Shown: positions 15,123-22,299 of the stretch, piece by piece
Layout: every line of letters starts with the position of its first letter
Position numbering within the stretch: position 1 is the stretch's first letter
Source of the DNA: Acidiphilium sp.
GTDB taxonomy: Bacteria; Pseudomonadota; Alphaproteobacteria; Acetobacterales; Acetobacteraceae
Length of the DNA stretch: 33,638 nt
Assembly: GCA_027449105.1 (NCBI GenBank)
Contig: DAIDMG010000016.1
Span: 1-33,638 of the forward strand
Direction of reading: 5' to 3'
Notes under the pieces: model-generated
What the model was told of the DNA's origin: nothing
Seen by the model: only the letters and a program-made list of their open reading frames with translations
Database searches by the model: none
Program-made: the position numbers and the translations under genes

Positions 15123-18100
15123 TCAGAGCGGCCGACGATCATCCCGAAGCACAATGTATATGGCCGGAATGACGAGCAACGTTAGCACTGTTGACGACGC
15201 GAGGCCGAACAGAAGAGAGACCCCGAGCCCCTGAAAAATTGGATCCGGCAGGATTGCTGCGGCCCCTATCATGGCGGCGATAGCCGTAAGCAGGATCGGC
15301 TTAATGCGGATCGCTCCGGCTTCCAGCAGTACCCGCCGCAGGGGCGTTGTACCATTCTGCCCGTGGCGAATGAAATCTACTAGGAGGATGGAGTTACGCA
15401 CGATGATCCCCGCCAGCGCGATAAATCCGATCATTGACGTTGCCGTAAAATACGCCCCGAGCAGCCAATGTCCGAGCATGATCCCGATCAAGGTCAATGG
15501 CACGGGAGTGAGGATAACAAGCGGGATCTTGAAGCTGCGGAACTGGCCCACTACGAGAACGTAAATCCCAAGCAGGGCCACGATGAATGCTGCCCCCATG
15601 TCACGGAACGTTACATACGTCACGCGCCATTCCCCGGCCCAGCGCACGGTCGGCGTTGCTTCCGTTAACGGGGGATCCGTAAGACTGATTCTCGGTGCTG
15701 GCAGCGCCTTCGTCCATCGATGCTCGGCGATCAGGTGGTCAACCGCAAGAATTGCATAGATTGGCGCCTGGAATTTCCCCGCAAGATCGGCCTCAACCAT
15801 GTCAGTGTCCTGGCCGTCACGGCGATACAATGAATAGGACCCGAATGTTTGCCGAACGGTCACGACTTGACCCAATTCGACGACGGATTTGGCGCCAGGC
15901 ACGGAAGATGCCGGAATTGGGGTTGCCGCCAACCCGTCGTTCCACTCCCGCGCGCGGTTCGGCAACCCCACAGCTATGTCGATAGGCAGGTGCTCTGCCC
16001 CTCGATATGCATACCCCACCGCTACACCACCCAAAAGATCACGGATCGTCTGGTTCACGTCCGACTGTTCGACGTGGTAGAAATTCAACGCGCTCTGATT
16101 GACATCAATCTCCAGCTGCGGTCGCCGGTAGCCCCAGGAGTTATGGACGTCTGCAATAAAATCCACCTTGCGGAATAGTTTTTCTATTTCCCGCGCCTCG
16201 GCAAGCCGCAGTTTCGCGTTCGCCGCATAGATCTCGGCAACGAGCGGTGCCAGTACTGGCGGTCCAGGTGGCTCTTGGACAATCTGAAGAGTGGATCCCG
16301 GCGGCAGTGCCACGGTACTGATCGCCGCGCGCAGATGCTTCGCAACCGTATTTGTTAGTTCATTCCGCTGATCGTCAGGGTTCAACAGAATCTGCAACTC
16401 TCCCTGGTTCGGCGACTGCCTCGCATAATAATGCCTAACAAGTCCGTTGAAATCGAAAGGGCCTGCCGTACCCGCATAAACGGTCACCGATTTTACATCC
16501 CGCACATTTTCCGCTCTTCGGGCCAGCGCGAACAAGTTTCTCTCGGTCGCTTCCAGCGAGGCGCCTGCCGGCAGATCAAGCACCACAGTCAGATGCGGCT
16601 TGTTACCGAACGGCAGCAACTTTACCGTAACAACCTCAAAATAGAATAGCGACAGCGCCGCGAGCGTCGCCATACCGACCCCGAGAAGGAAAAACAGCGC
16701 GCGGCGGCGCGTGCGGATCACCGGCTCGGCTATGCGCCAATAAAGCTCTCCCAACCGGTTACGTACTGCATGATGCGGCCCCAATGCCTTCTGGCCCGGC
16801 GCAAGCTTAAGCATCATCCAAGGCGCAGCAATTGTTGCCACGAAGAACGAAAAAGCCATTGCCGCAGACGCATTAATCGGTATCGGCGCCATATACGGTC
16901 CCATCAGGCCGCTGACGAACAACATGGGCAGCAATGCGACAATCACGGCCAGCGTCGCGATGATGGTGGGATTGCCGACCTCCGCCACGGCCTCAACGGC
17001 CGACTGAAGTCGTGTCCGGCCATCGTGCATGTCCCAATGACGCGAGATGTTCTCGACAACCACAATCGCATCATCCACGAGGATGCCGATGGAGAAAATC
17101 AGCGCAAAAAGACTTACACGATTAATCGAGAATCCTAGTACCCAAGATGCAAAGATCGTGAGTAACACGGTAGTGGGAATAACAATGGCGGTGACTGCCG
17201 CCGCTCTCCATCCAATTGCAAAGGCAATTAAGACAACGATCGAAAATGTGGCCAGCGCAAGATGCAACAAGAGCTCGTTGACCTTTGCATTTGCGCTTCG
17301 CCCTTCGTCACGGGTTATGCGAACGGAAACGTCAGCGGGTATCAGCCTCCCTTGAAGAGCATCCAATCTTTTACGAATTGTCCGCGCGATGACGACCGCA
17401 TTCGATCCCGGCCGCTTGGCGAAGGCGATGGTGACCGCAGGCACTGTCCGCCATCCACGGGTAGAGTGCTCCACCATGAAAACCTTGTGCTGCGTTGGTG
17501 CCGGACCGGTAATGATCTTCGCCACGTCATCGACGTACACAGGCCGCCCGTGACGTGTCGTTAGCTGCAACAGGCCGATATTCGCGCCTGGTTCAAGGCT
17601 GTGACCTACGACCACAGCATCAAGCTTGCCACTTGAAAATATATTTCCGGCATCGAAACTCTTGTTCGCCTCGGTGATCCGCGCAACCAGCTGCTGAAAG
17701 GTGACGCCGTACAGAGACAGCTTGGCAGGATCCGGCTCAACCCGGATTTCCTGCGGAACATTTCCCACGATATAGGAAAGGCCAATATTTGGAATCCGGA
17801 TCAGCGCTGTCTGCACCTTACGCGCAATGCGTGACAGATCGGCTTCATTGTATTTCCGCGCTGCGCCAGGCTTTGGGGTGAGCGTTGCAACCACAATTGC
17901 AACATCGTTGATCCCACGCCCCACTATGATCGGTGGTGGAATCCCAATCGGCAGCCTTGCGATATTGGCGTTGATATGATTGGACACCTGTAGCACGGCG
18001 TCCTGCTCACGCGTGCCGATATGAAATTCTGCACTGACCATCACCTGGTCATCCTGAGTCTGGCTATAGACGTGTTTGACGTCAGGAATCGATTTTAAAA

Positions 18101-18323
18101 TTGTCTCCAGAGGTTTAGTAACCAACTCAACCGCATCCGCGGCCTTCAAGCCGTTCGCGACAACGGAAACATCGACGATCGGCGCCTTTATCTGGGGATC
18201 ATCCTCGCGCGGAATAGAGCCAAGGGCGAGGAAGCCGGCAAGCAAAGACGCCATGATCAGCAAAGGCGTCAGCTTTGAGCGGACAAAAGCGCTCGTGATC
18301 GCCCCAGAAATACCTAACTTCAT
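15123..18323 (-). CDS. RND efflux permease, AcrB/AcrD/AcrF family
   Basis: A 1066-residue proton-driven inner-membrane pump with two repeats of one helix, a large periplasmic loop and five to six helices. TM4 has the DD pair (GILVDDAIVVVEN) that carries protons. In TM10 the AcrB lysine K940 is replaced by Arg (AGIIVRNSILLVDF). The ATG overlaps the stop of its membrane-fusion partner by 4 bases (ATGA). No outer-membrane factor is encoded nearby, so it would borrow a TolC-like protein. Being the last gene of an operon led by a persulfide-sensor-like ArsR protein and a rhodanese, it may export a sulfur compound or a thiol-reactive toxin; this is inference, and a general drug pump is the alternative. 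Confidence 0.92.
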   Translation of the reverse strand: MKLGISGAITSAFVRSKLTPLLIMASLLAGFLALGSIPREDDPQIKAPIVDVSVVANGLKAADAVELVTKPLETILKSIPDVKHVYSQTQDDQVMVSAEFHIGTREQDAVLQVSNHINANIARLPIGIPPPIIVGRGINDVAIVVATLTPKPGAARKYNEADLSRIARKVQTALIRIPNIGLSYIVGNVPQEIRVEPDPAKLSLYGVTFQQLVARITEANKSFDAGNIFSSGKLDAVVVGHSLEPGANIGLLQLTTRHGRPVYVDDVAKIITGPAPTQHKVFMVEHSTRGWRTVPAVTIAFAKRPGSNAVVIARTIRKRLDALQGRLIPADVSVRITRDEGRSANAKVNELLLHLALATFSIVVLIAFAIGWRAAAVTAIVIPTTVLLTIFASWVLGFSINRVSLFALIFSIGILVDDAIVVVENISRHWDMHDGRTRLQSAVEAVAEVGNPTIIATLAVIVALLPMLFVSGLMGPYMAPIPINASAAMAFSFFVATIAAPWMMLKLAPGQKALGPHHAVRNRLGELYWRIAEPVIRTRRRALFFLLGVGMATLAALSLFYFEVVTVKLLPFGNKPHLTVVLDLPAGASLEATERNLFALARRAENVRDVKSVTVYAGTAGPFDFNGLVRHYYARQSPNQGELQILLNPDDQRNELTNTVAKHLRAAISTVALPPGSTLQIVQEPPGPPVLAPLVAEIYAANAKLRLAEAREIEKLFRKVDFIADVHNSWGYRRPQLEIDVNQSALNFYHVEQSDVNQTIRDLLGGVAVGYAYRGAEHLPIDIAVGLPNRAREWNDGLAATPIPASSVPGAKSVVELGQVVTVRQTFGSYSLYRRDGQDTDMVEADLAGKFQAPIYAILAVDHLIAEHRWTKALPAPRISLTDPPLTEATPTVRWAGEWRVTYVTFRDMGAAFIVALLGIYVLVVGQFRSFKIPLVILTPVPLTLIGIMLGHWLLGAYFTATSMIGFIALAGIIVRNSILLVDFIRHGQNGTTPLRRVLLEAGAIRIKPILLTAIAAMIGAAAILPDPIFQGLGVSLLFGLASSTVLTLLVIPAIYIVLRDDRRPL

Positions 18324-19372
18324 TCTTCAGCCCTGGGCTCGACTAAGACATCACCTCGACGCAATCCGGAGAGAATCTCGATGCCATTCGGCATTTGCGG
18401 GCTCGGCCGGGCGGCCCCCCGCTGAACGGGCACATCAATCACTGCGCCGGTTTTCTCCTGCACCAGCGCGTAGTCCGAGCCGGACAACGTTAGGATATAA
18501 GACGCAGGTATGACAATGGCGCGATGCTTCTGCGCAGGAAGAAAGACCGCTACCTTGATGCCAACGAAGCGATCCGGCAGGTCGGGTACGCTTGCATAGG
18601 CAATAACTCGTCCGTCGCTGATCGCCGGTTTGATTTCGTCGATCCGGCCGAACATGGTGTGATCGATGCCGAGTTCTGAACCGTCGACGCGGATCAACGC
18701 ACCCTTTTTTACAAAACGCGTATAACGTTCTGGGACGGCAAGACGAATCCGGAACGGCGCCTCGGCGATCTCGGCGACGATGTCACCGGGCATCATCACA
18801 CTGCCTGCCGAAACAGGCGTGTGAATGACAAGCCCGGCGTGCGGCGCCAGCACCGCGCCTTGCGCGATCTGCCGCGCAACGGTCTCGTGCTGCGCGATAT
18901 CGCTGGCTAGCGTGCTTTCGGCAACATGCAGCGCCGACCGTGCCTGATCGAACGCAGATTGCGAAACGGCCCCCACGCCAATCAAACGCTGTACGCGGGT
19001 GAAGTTCTCTTGGGCTTCGAGCCGCTGTGCTTCCGCTCCTGTGATCGCAGCGGCCAGCGCAGCTTGGCGGCTCAGTAATGTCGAGTCGGCAACAATGGCG
19101 AGTTCTTCGCCAGAGCCTACGAAATCACCTTCCCTGACGTCGAGCTTTTGTACAGTGCCGGCGATCCGCGCACGCGCTGGCAGGATGCGCTCACCTTCTA
19201 CCGTTCCGAAAACAGGAGCTAGTTCGGTAACCTGTCGCTCCTGCACAATGAATTTCTGCTGGGCCGCCAGCGCGCTGCCACAATGGATCGATGCCAGCGC
19301 GGTGACGAGCGTCCAGAAAGCCCCGTGGGCCATGCGCTGCACGGTGCCGGGCGCGGGAAACGGTCGCAACAT
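18320..19372 (-). CDS. RND membrane-fusion (periplasmic adaptor) protein
   Basis: A 350-residue adaptor of the AcrA/MdtA type. A short basic N-terminus and a hydrophobic segment ending in GSALAA make a likely signal peptide (about 1-37). There is no lipobox at the cut. Two half lipoyl domains (around ARIAGTVQKLDVREGDFV and APHAGLVIHTPVSAGSVM) flank a helical hairpin (about 90-165), followed by a beta-barrel domain. I chose the ATG at 19372, with AGGTG four bases upstream; the longer frame would run into the rhodanese gene. It lies 25 bases after rhodanese and overlaps the permease. Confidence 0.9.
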   Translation of the reverse strand: MLRPFPAPGTVQRMAHGAFWTLVTALASIHCGSALAAQQKFIVQERQVTELAPVFGTVEGERILPARARIAGTVQKLDVREGDFVGSGEELAIVADSTLLSRQAALAAAITGAEAQRLEAQENFTRVQRLIGVGAVSQSAFDQARSALHVAESTLASDIAQHETVARQIAQGAVLAPHAGLVIHTPVSAGSVMMPGDIVAEIAEAPFRIRLAVPERYTRFVKKGALIRVDGSELGIDHTMFGRIDEIKPAISDGRVIAYASVPDLPDRFVGIKVAVFLPAQKHRAIVIPASYILTLSGSDYALVQEKTGAVIDVPVQRGAARPSPQMPNGIEILSGLRRGDVLVEPRAEE

Positions 19373-19397
19373 TTTCACCTGCCGATGCGGGGACGCG

Positions 19398-19763
19398 TCA
19401 GCGCCGTTCCACGATCTTGCCGCTGGAAGGATCCAGCGTAATCGTCGGTAATGCGGCCTGCCTCCATGCCACAATGCCGCCGGATAGGTGGCCCGCGATC
19501 GGAACGCCAGCTTTCATACATTTGGCGGCTGCGACCGCTGAACGTTTTCCGGAGCCGCATTGCAGAACGATAGGCTGCCCTGGATTCCGTGGCAGGAAGG
19601 CGGGATCGAACGAGGATAACGGCGCCAGCAAAGCCCCGTGGATGCGAGCGCTCGCAAACTCATCGGGCTCACGGACGTCGACGAGTACGACCTCGTTGTT
19701 ACTGAGCATGACCGCTAATTCGCGCGGCGTAATTTCCCTTAACACGCTCTTATCGGTCGTCAT
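19398..19763 (-). CDS. Single-domain rhodanese
   Basis: A 121-residue sulfurtransferase domain. It opens with ITPRELAVML and VLVDVREPDEF, and has the six-residue active-site loop CGSGKR with catalytic C69, followed by GGIVAW. It moves sulfane sulfur between small thiols and proteins and lies in the cytoplasm. Its start codon shares one base with the arsR stop (TAATG), with AAAGGA upstream, so the two are translationally coupled. Together with the DUF2892 gene at 22031 it makes up the two parts of E. coli YgaP, here on separate arms of the island. Confidence 0.93.
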   Translation of the reverse strand: MTTDKSVLREITPRELAVMLSNNEVVLVDVREPDEFASARIHGALLAPLSSFDPAFLPRNPGQPIVLQCGSGKRSAVAAAKCMKAGVPIAGHLSGGIVAWRQAALPTITLDPSSGKIVERR

Positions 19764-20119
19764 TATGGAATCCTTTCAGGATCATCGGCATGTGCGCCAG
19801 TTGGGTTTTCGCTTATCGCGTTAGGGCAATAAATCGTGAACAGTGTCTCCAGCAAACGTCGGACCACATCATCTGCCAAACGATACTTGATCGTTTGGGC
19901 CTCTCGCCTCGTTGCGACCAGTCCGTCTCGCCGTAACAGCCCGAGGTGCTGGGACATTGTCGAAATCCGCAAGCCAAGCCCCGTGGCCAGATCGCCAACG
20001 GTCCGCTCACCTCCGAATAACTGGCACAAGATCATCAGCCGATGTGGATTGGCGAGCGCTTTCAACATATCCGTTGCAGCGGATGCCTGCAGGGCCATTG
20101 CGTCAGCGTCGAATTTCAT
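19763..20119 (-). CDS. ArsR-family persulfide-type sensor (SqrR/BigR/YgaV-like)
   Basis: A 118-residue winged-helix repressor. The two cysteines that define the BigR/SqrR/YgaV group are present: C32 (MILCQLFGGERTVGDLA) and C98 (TLFTIYCPN). In that family they form a tetrasulfide or disulfide link with reactive sulfur species and release DNA. The recognition helix region is ISTMSQHLGLLRRDGLV. I chose the ATG at 20119: the protein aligns from there, and the predicted transcription start falls on or next to it, which implies a leaderless message. The upstream in-frame extension to 20254 would cross the promoter. It heads the arsR-rhodanese-adaptor-RND operon and is divergent from sqr. Confidence 0.9.
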   Translation of the reverse strand: MKFDADAMALQASAATDMLKALANPHRLMILCQLFGGERTVGDLATGLGLRISTMSQHLGLLRRDGLVATRREAQTIKYRLADDVVRRLLETLFTIYCPNAISENPTGAHADDPERIP

Positions 20120-20121
20120 AC

Positions 20122-20155
20122 TTGCGTATATACAAAATATCGAATATATTGTCAA
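20122..20155. promoter_or_regulatory. Interleaved divergent sigma70-like promoters with operator
   Basis: Leftward: TTGACA (20155-20150), 17 bases, TATATA (20132-20127), start expected near 20120. Rightward: TTGCGT (20122-20127), 17 bases, TATATT (20145-20150), start expected near 20157. Each -10 overlaps or touches the -35 of the other, so both promoters occupy the same 34 bases on opposite faces. The palindrome GTATATAC (20126-20133) covers the leftward -10, and AATATCGAATATATT (20136-20150) lies beside it. The ArsR protein is the likely binder. Promoter positions are read by eye. Confidence 0.65.
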
Positions 20156-20240
20156 TTCGTAGAAACCGAGGGCATTCTGCGACAACGCCAGCTGCAAGGA
20201 ACGCGGCTCAATAGACGCCGCTGGAACGGAGGACAGGCTC

Positions 20241-21524
20241 ATGGCAGAAATCACCGTTCTTGGTGCCGGGTTGGGTGGGACCCTTATGGCCTATGAATTG
20301 GCGGGCCAGCTCCGTACTGAAGACAACCTTAGCCTCATCAGCAAGGGGCCGGTATATCAATTCTATCCATCTAACCCATGGGTTGCGATAGGTTGGCGTC
20401 GACGCAAGGAGATCGAGATCGACCTTAAACCGGCAATGCAACGCAAAAATATAAACTTCATTACCGTTCCTGCCGCTCGCGTCGATCCCAAGACAAAGTC
20501 GATCCAACTTACCAATGGTGTGAAACACGGTTATGACTACCTTGTTGTCGCCACTGGCCCCGAACTAGCGTTTGATGAGATTCCCGGCCTGGGCCCGAAT
20601 GGCTACACTCAGTCCATTTGTGAAACCGGCCACGCCGAGACAGCGTTTGAAATGTTTGAGCGCTTTTGTCAGAATCCCGGCCCGGTGATCATTGGCGCAG
20701 CCCCGGGGACGTCCTGTTTTGGTCCGGCCTATGAATTCGCTCTGATTCTCGATACCGAACTGCGCAAGCGCAAAATCCGTGACCAGGTTCCGATGACCTT
20801 TGTCACGCCAGAGCCCTATATTGGCCACCTCGGGCTCGACGGTGTCGGAGATACCAAAGGCCTTCTGGAAAGCGAATTCCGCAACCGGCACGTAAAATGG
20901 ATCACTAACGCACGCGTTACGGATGTCCAACCCAATGTCATGGCTATCGAAGAACTCAACGAGGACAGCTCCGTCAAAACCACTCATGAACTGCCCTTTG
21001 CCTACAGCATGATGATGCCCGCGTTTCGCGGTGTGCCCGCAATATTCGGCATCGAAGGTCTGGTTAACGCGCGCGGCTTTGTGCTTGCAGACTCATACCA
21101 GCGGAATCCGACCTACCCCGACGTCTTTTCGGTTGGCGTATGTGTCGCGATTCCTCCGGTAGGCAAAACTCCAGTCCCGGTCGGCGTCCCAAAAACAGGG
21201 TACATGATCGAGTCCATGGTCGCGGCGACTGCAAAGAATATCGGTCTCCTCCTTCGCGGGTGCGAACCAGACGTCAGACCAACCTGGAATGCCATCTGTC
21301 TCGCCGACTTCGGCGACGGCGGCGTCGCTTTCGTGGCCCAGCCTCAAATCCCGCCGCGCAATGTCAACTGGGCCGCACAAGGCAAATGGGTACACCTCGC
21401 AAAAGTTGCCTTTGAGCGGTATTTCCTTCGCAAGATAAGGGCAGGAACCAGCGAACTATTTTTTGAACGTTATCTTCTCAAACAGCTCGATATTCCGAAG
21501 ACACACCCTCCGAAAGTCCAATGA
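20241..21524 (+). CDS. sqr: Sulfide:quinone oxidoreductase, type I
   Basis: A 427-residue flavoprotein that oxidises sulfide to sulfane sulfur or polysulfide and passes electrons to quinone. The FAD-binding GAGLGG is at 8-13. The three redox cysteines are C127 (SICETGHAE), C159 (GTSCFGPAYE) and C353 (AICLADFGD), at exactly the type I positions. NPWVAIGW, EPYIGHLG and PVPVGVPKTGYMIE are typical of the acidophile type I enzymes as I remember them. A C-terminal amphipathic stretch should hold it on the membrane. The ATG has GGAGG 8 bases upstream, and a leader of about 84 bases is predicted. Its stop overlaps an in-frame ATG of the next reading frame (ATGA). Confidence 0.95.
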   Translation: MAEITVLGAGLGGTLMAYELAGQLRTEDNLSLISKGPVYQFYPSNPWVAIGWRRRKEIEIDLKPAMQRKNINFITVPAARVDPKTKSIQLTNGVKHGYDYLVVATGPELAFDEIPGLGPNGYTQSICETGHAETAFEMFERFCQNPGPVIIGAAPGTSCFGPAYEFALILDTELRKRKIRDQVPMTFVTPEPYIGHLGLDGVGDTKGLLESEFRNRHVKWITNARVTDVQPNVMAIEELNEDSSVKTTHELPFAYSMMMPAFRGVPAIFGIEGLVNARGFVLADSYQRNPTYPDVFSVGVCVAIPPVGKTPVPVGVPKTGYMIESMVAATAKNIGLLLRGCEPDVRPTWNAICLADFGDGGVAFVAQPQIPPRNVNWAAQGKWVHLAKVAFERYFLRKIRAGTSELFFERYLLKQLDIPKTHPPKVQ

Positions 21525-21550
21525 GAAGGCCGGCTGAACCGGAATTTTTT

Positions 21551-22000
21551 ATGAATGACGCAACGTTAACACTGGTATGCCCTGCATGCGGCACAATCAA
21601 CCGGATCCCCGCTGCCCGAATAGGCGCATCGCCCAGGTGCGGAACCTGCCATGCCGCGATCTATACCGGCCGCCCCGTAGACGTCGACGCCGCAGGTTTC
21701 GATCGTCATGTCAAACATGATCAGGTGCCGGTTTTGGTTGATGTTTGGGCACCGTGGTGCGCCCCCTGCCGAACGATGGAGCCATCGTTCATCGAGGCTG
21801 CGCGCCGCCTTGAGCCGACATTTCGGTTACTCAAGCTTAATGCCGACGGCGCTCCCGAAATCTTAAGCCGGTACGGAATCCGCTCGATCCCAACCCTGTT
21901 ACTGTTCGATCATGGCGTTTTGCGCGCGCAGCAAGCTGGGGCAGCACCCGTAGACCGAATCATCAGTTGGGCGCGCGCCGAGAGCGCAGCGGCAGCGTGA
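21551..22000 (+). CDS. trxC: TrxC-like thioredoxin with zinc ribbon (WCAPC)
   Basis: A 149-residue thioredoxin 2. The N-terminal zinc ribbon has C10, C13, C30 and C33, with the 20-residue spacing of E. coli Trx2. The thioredoxin domain follows from about residue 42, with the active site WCAPC (69-73) and cis-proline in SIPT. The usual WCGPC glycine is Ala, which may shift the redox potential. It probably reduces persulfides or the disulfides left by sulfide oxidation. I chose the ATG at 21551, with CCGGAA upstream; an ATG at 21521 overlaps the sqr stop and would add ten residues that the family lacks. Confidence 0.9.
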   Translation: MNDATLTLVCPACGTINRIPAARIGASPRCGTCHAAIYTGRPVDVDAAGFDRHVKHDQVPVLVDVWAPWCAPCRTMEPSFIEAARRLEPTFRLLKLNADGAPEILSRYGIRSIPTLLLFDHGVLRAQQAGAAPVDRIISWARAESAAAA

Positions 22001-22030
22001 TTTTTACCTTTTGTTTAAACGGAGGCAGAA

Positions 22031-22234
22031 ATGACTATCGATAGCGCGGTTCTCTCTTTTGCGGGTCTCGTGGTCTTACTGGGCTTGCTGTTGGGCTGGC
22101 TTGTGAACCCATACTTCTATCTCGTCTCGGCCTTCGCTGGCCTAAACTTGACCCAAGCCGGAATTACGGGCTTCTGCCCAGCCGCCATGATCCTCAAAAG
22201 ACTCGGTATAAAACCCGGTTGCGCCTTCAAATAG
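22031..22234 (+). CDS. YgaP-like two-helix membrane protein (DUF2892)
   Basis: A 67-residue protein with two membrane helices (about 7-24 and 27-46) and a short tail TGFCPAAMILKRLGIKPGC. This is the membrane domain of YgaP, which in E. coli is fused to a rhodanese. C49 and C64 in the tail may carry persulfide or thiocyanate, but this is inferred. A strong ribosome site, GGAGG, lies 6-7 bases before the ATG. It is 30 bases after trxC, in the sqr operon. Confidence 0.88.
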   Translation: MTIDSAVLSFAGLVVLLGLLLGWLVNPYFYLVSAFAGLNLTQAGITGFCPAAMILKRLGIKPGCAFK

Positions 22235-22240
22235 TGACGG

Positions 22241-22299
22241 CGCTCGGGTGGTGGTGCCAAAAGCAGTAGCACCCTAGTTCTTACTCCCCGACCCGAGCG
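22241..22299. terminator. Possible bidirectional terminator between DUF2892 gene and alaS
   Basis: CGCTCGGGT (22241-22249) and ACCCGAGCG (22291-22299) are perfect 9-bp inverted arms; inside them GGTGC (22253-22257) can pair with GCACC (22269-22273). The right arm lies within the last codons of alaS. There is no clear T tract, so the terminator role is tentative. Confidence 0.35.
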
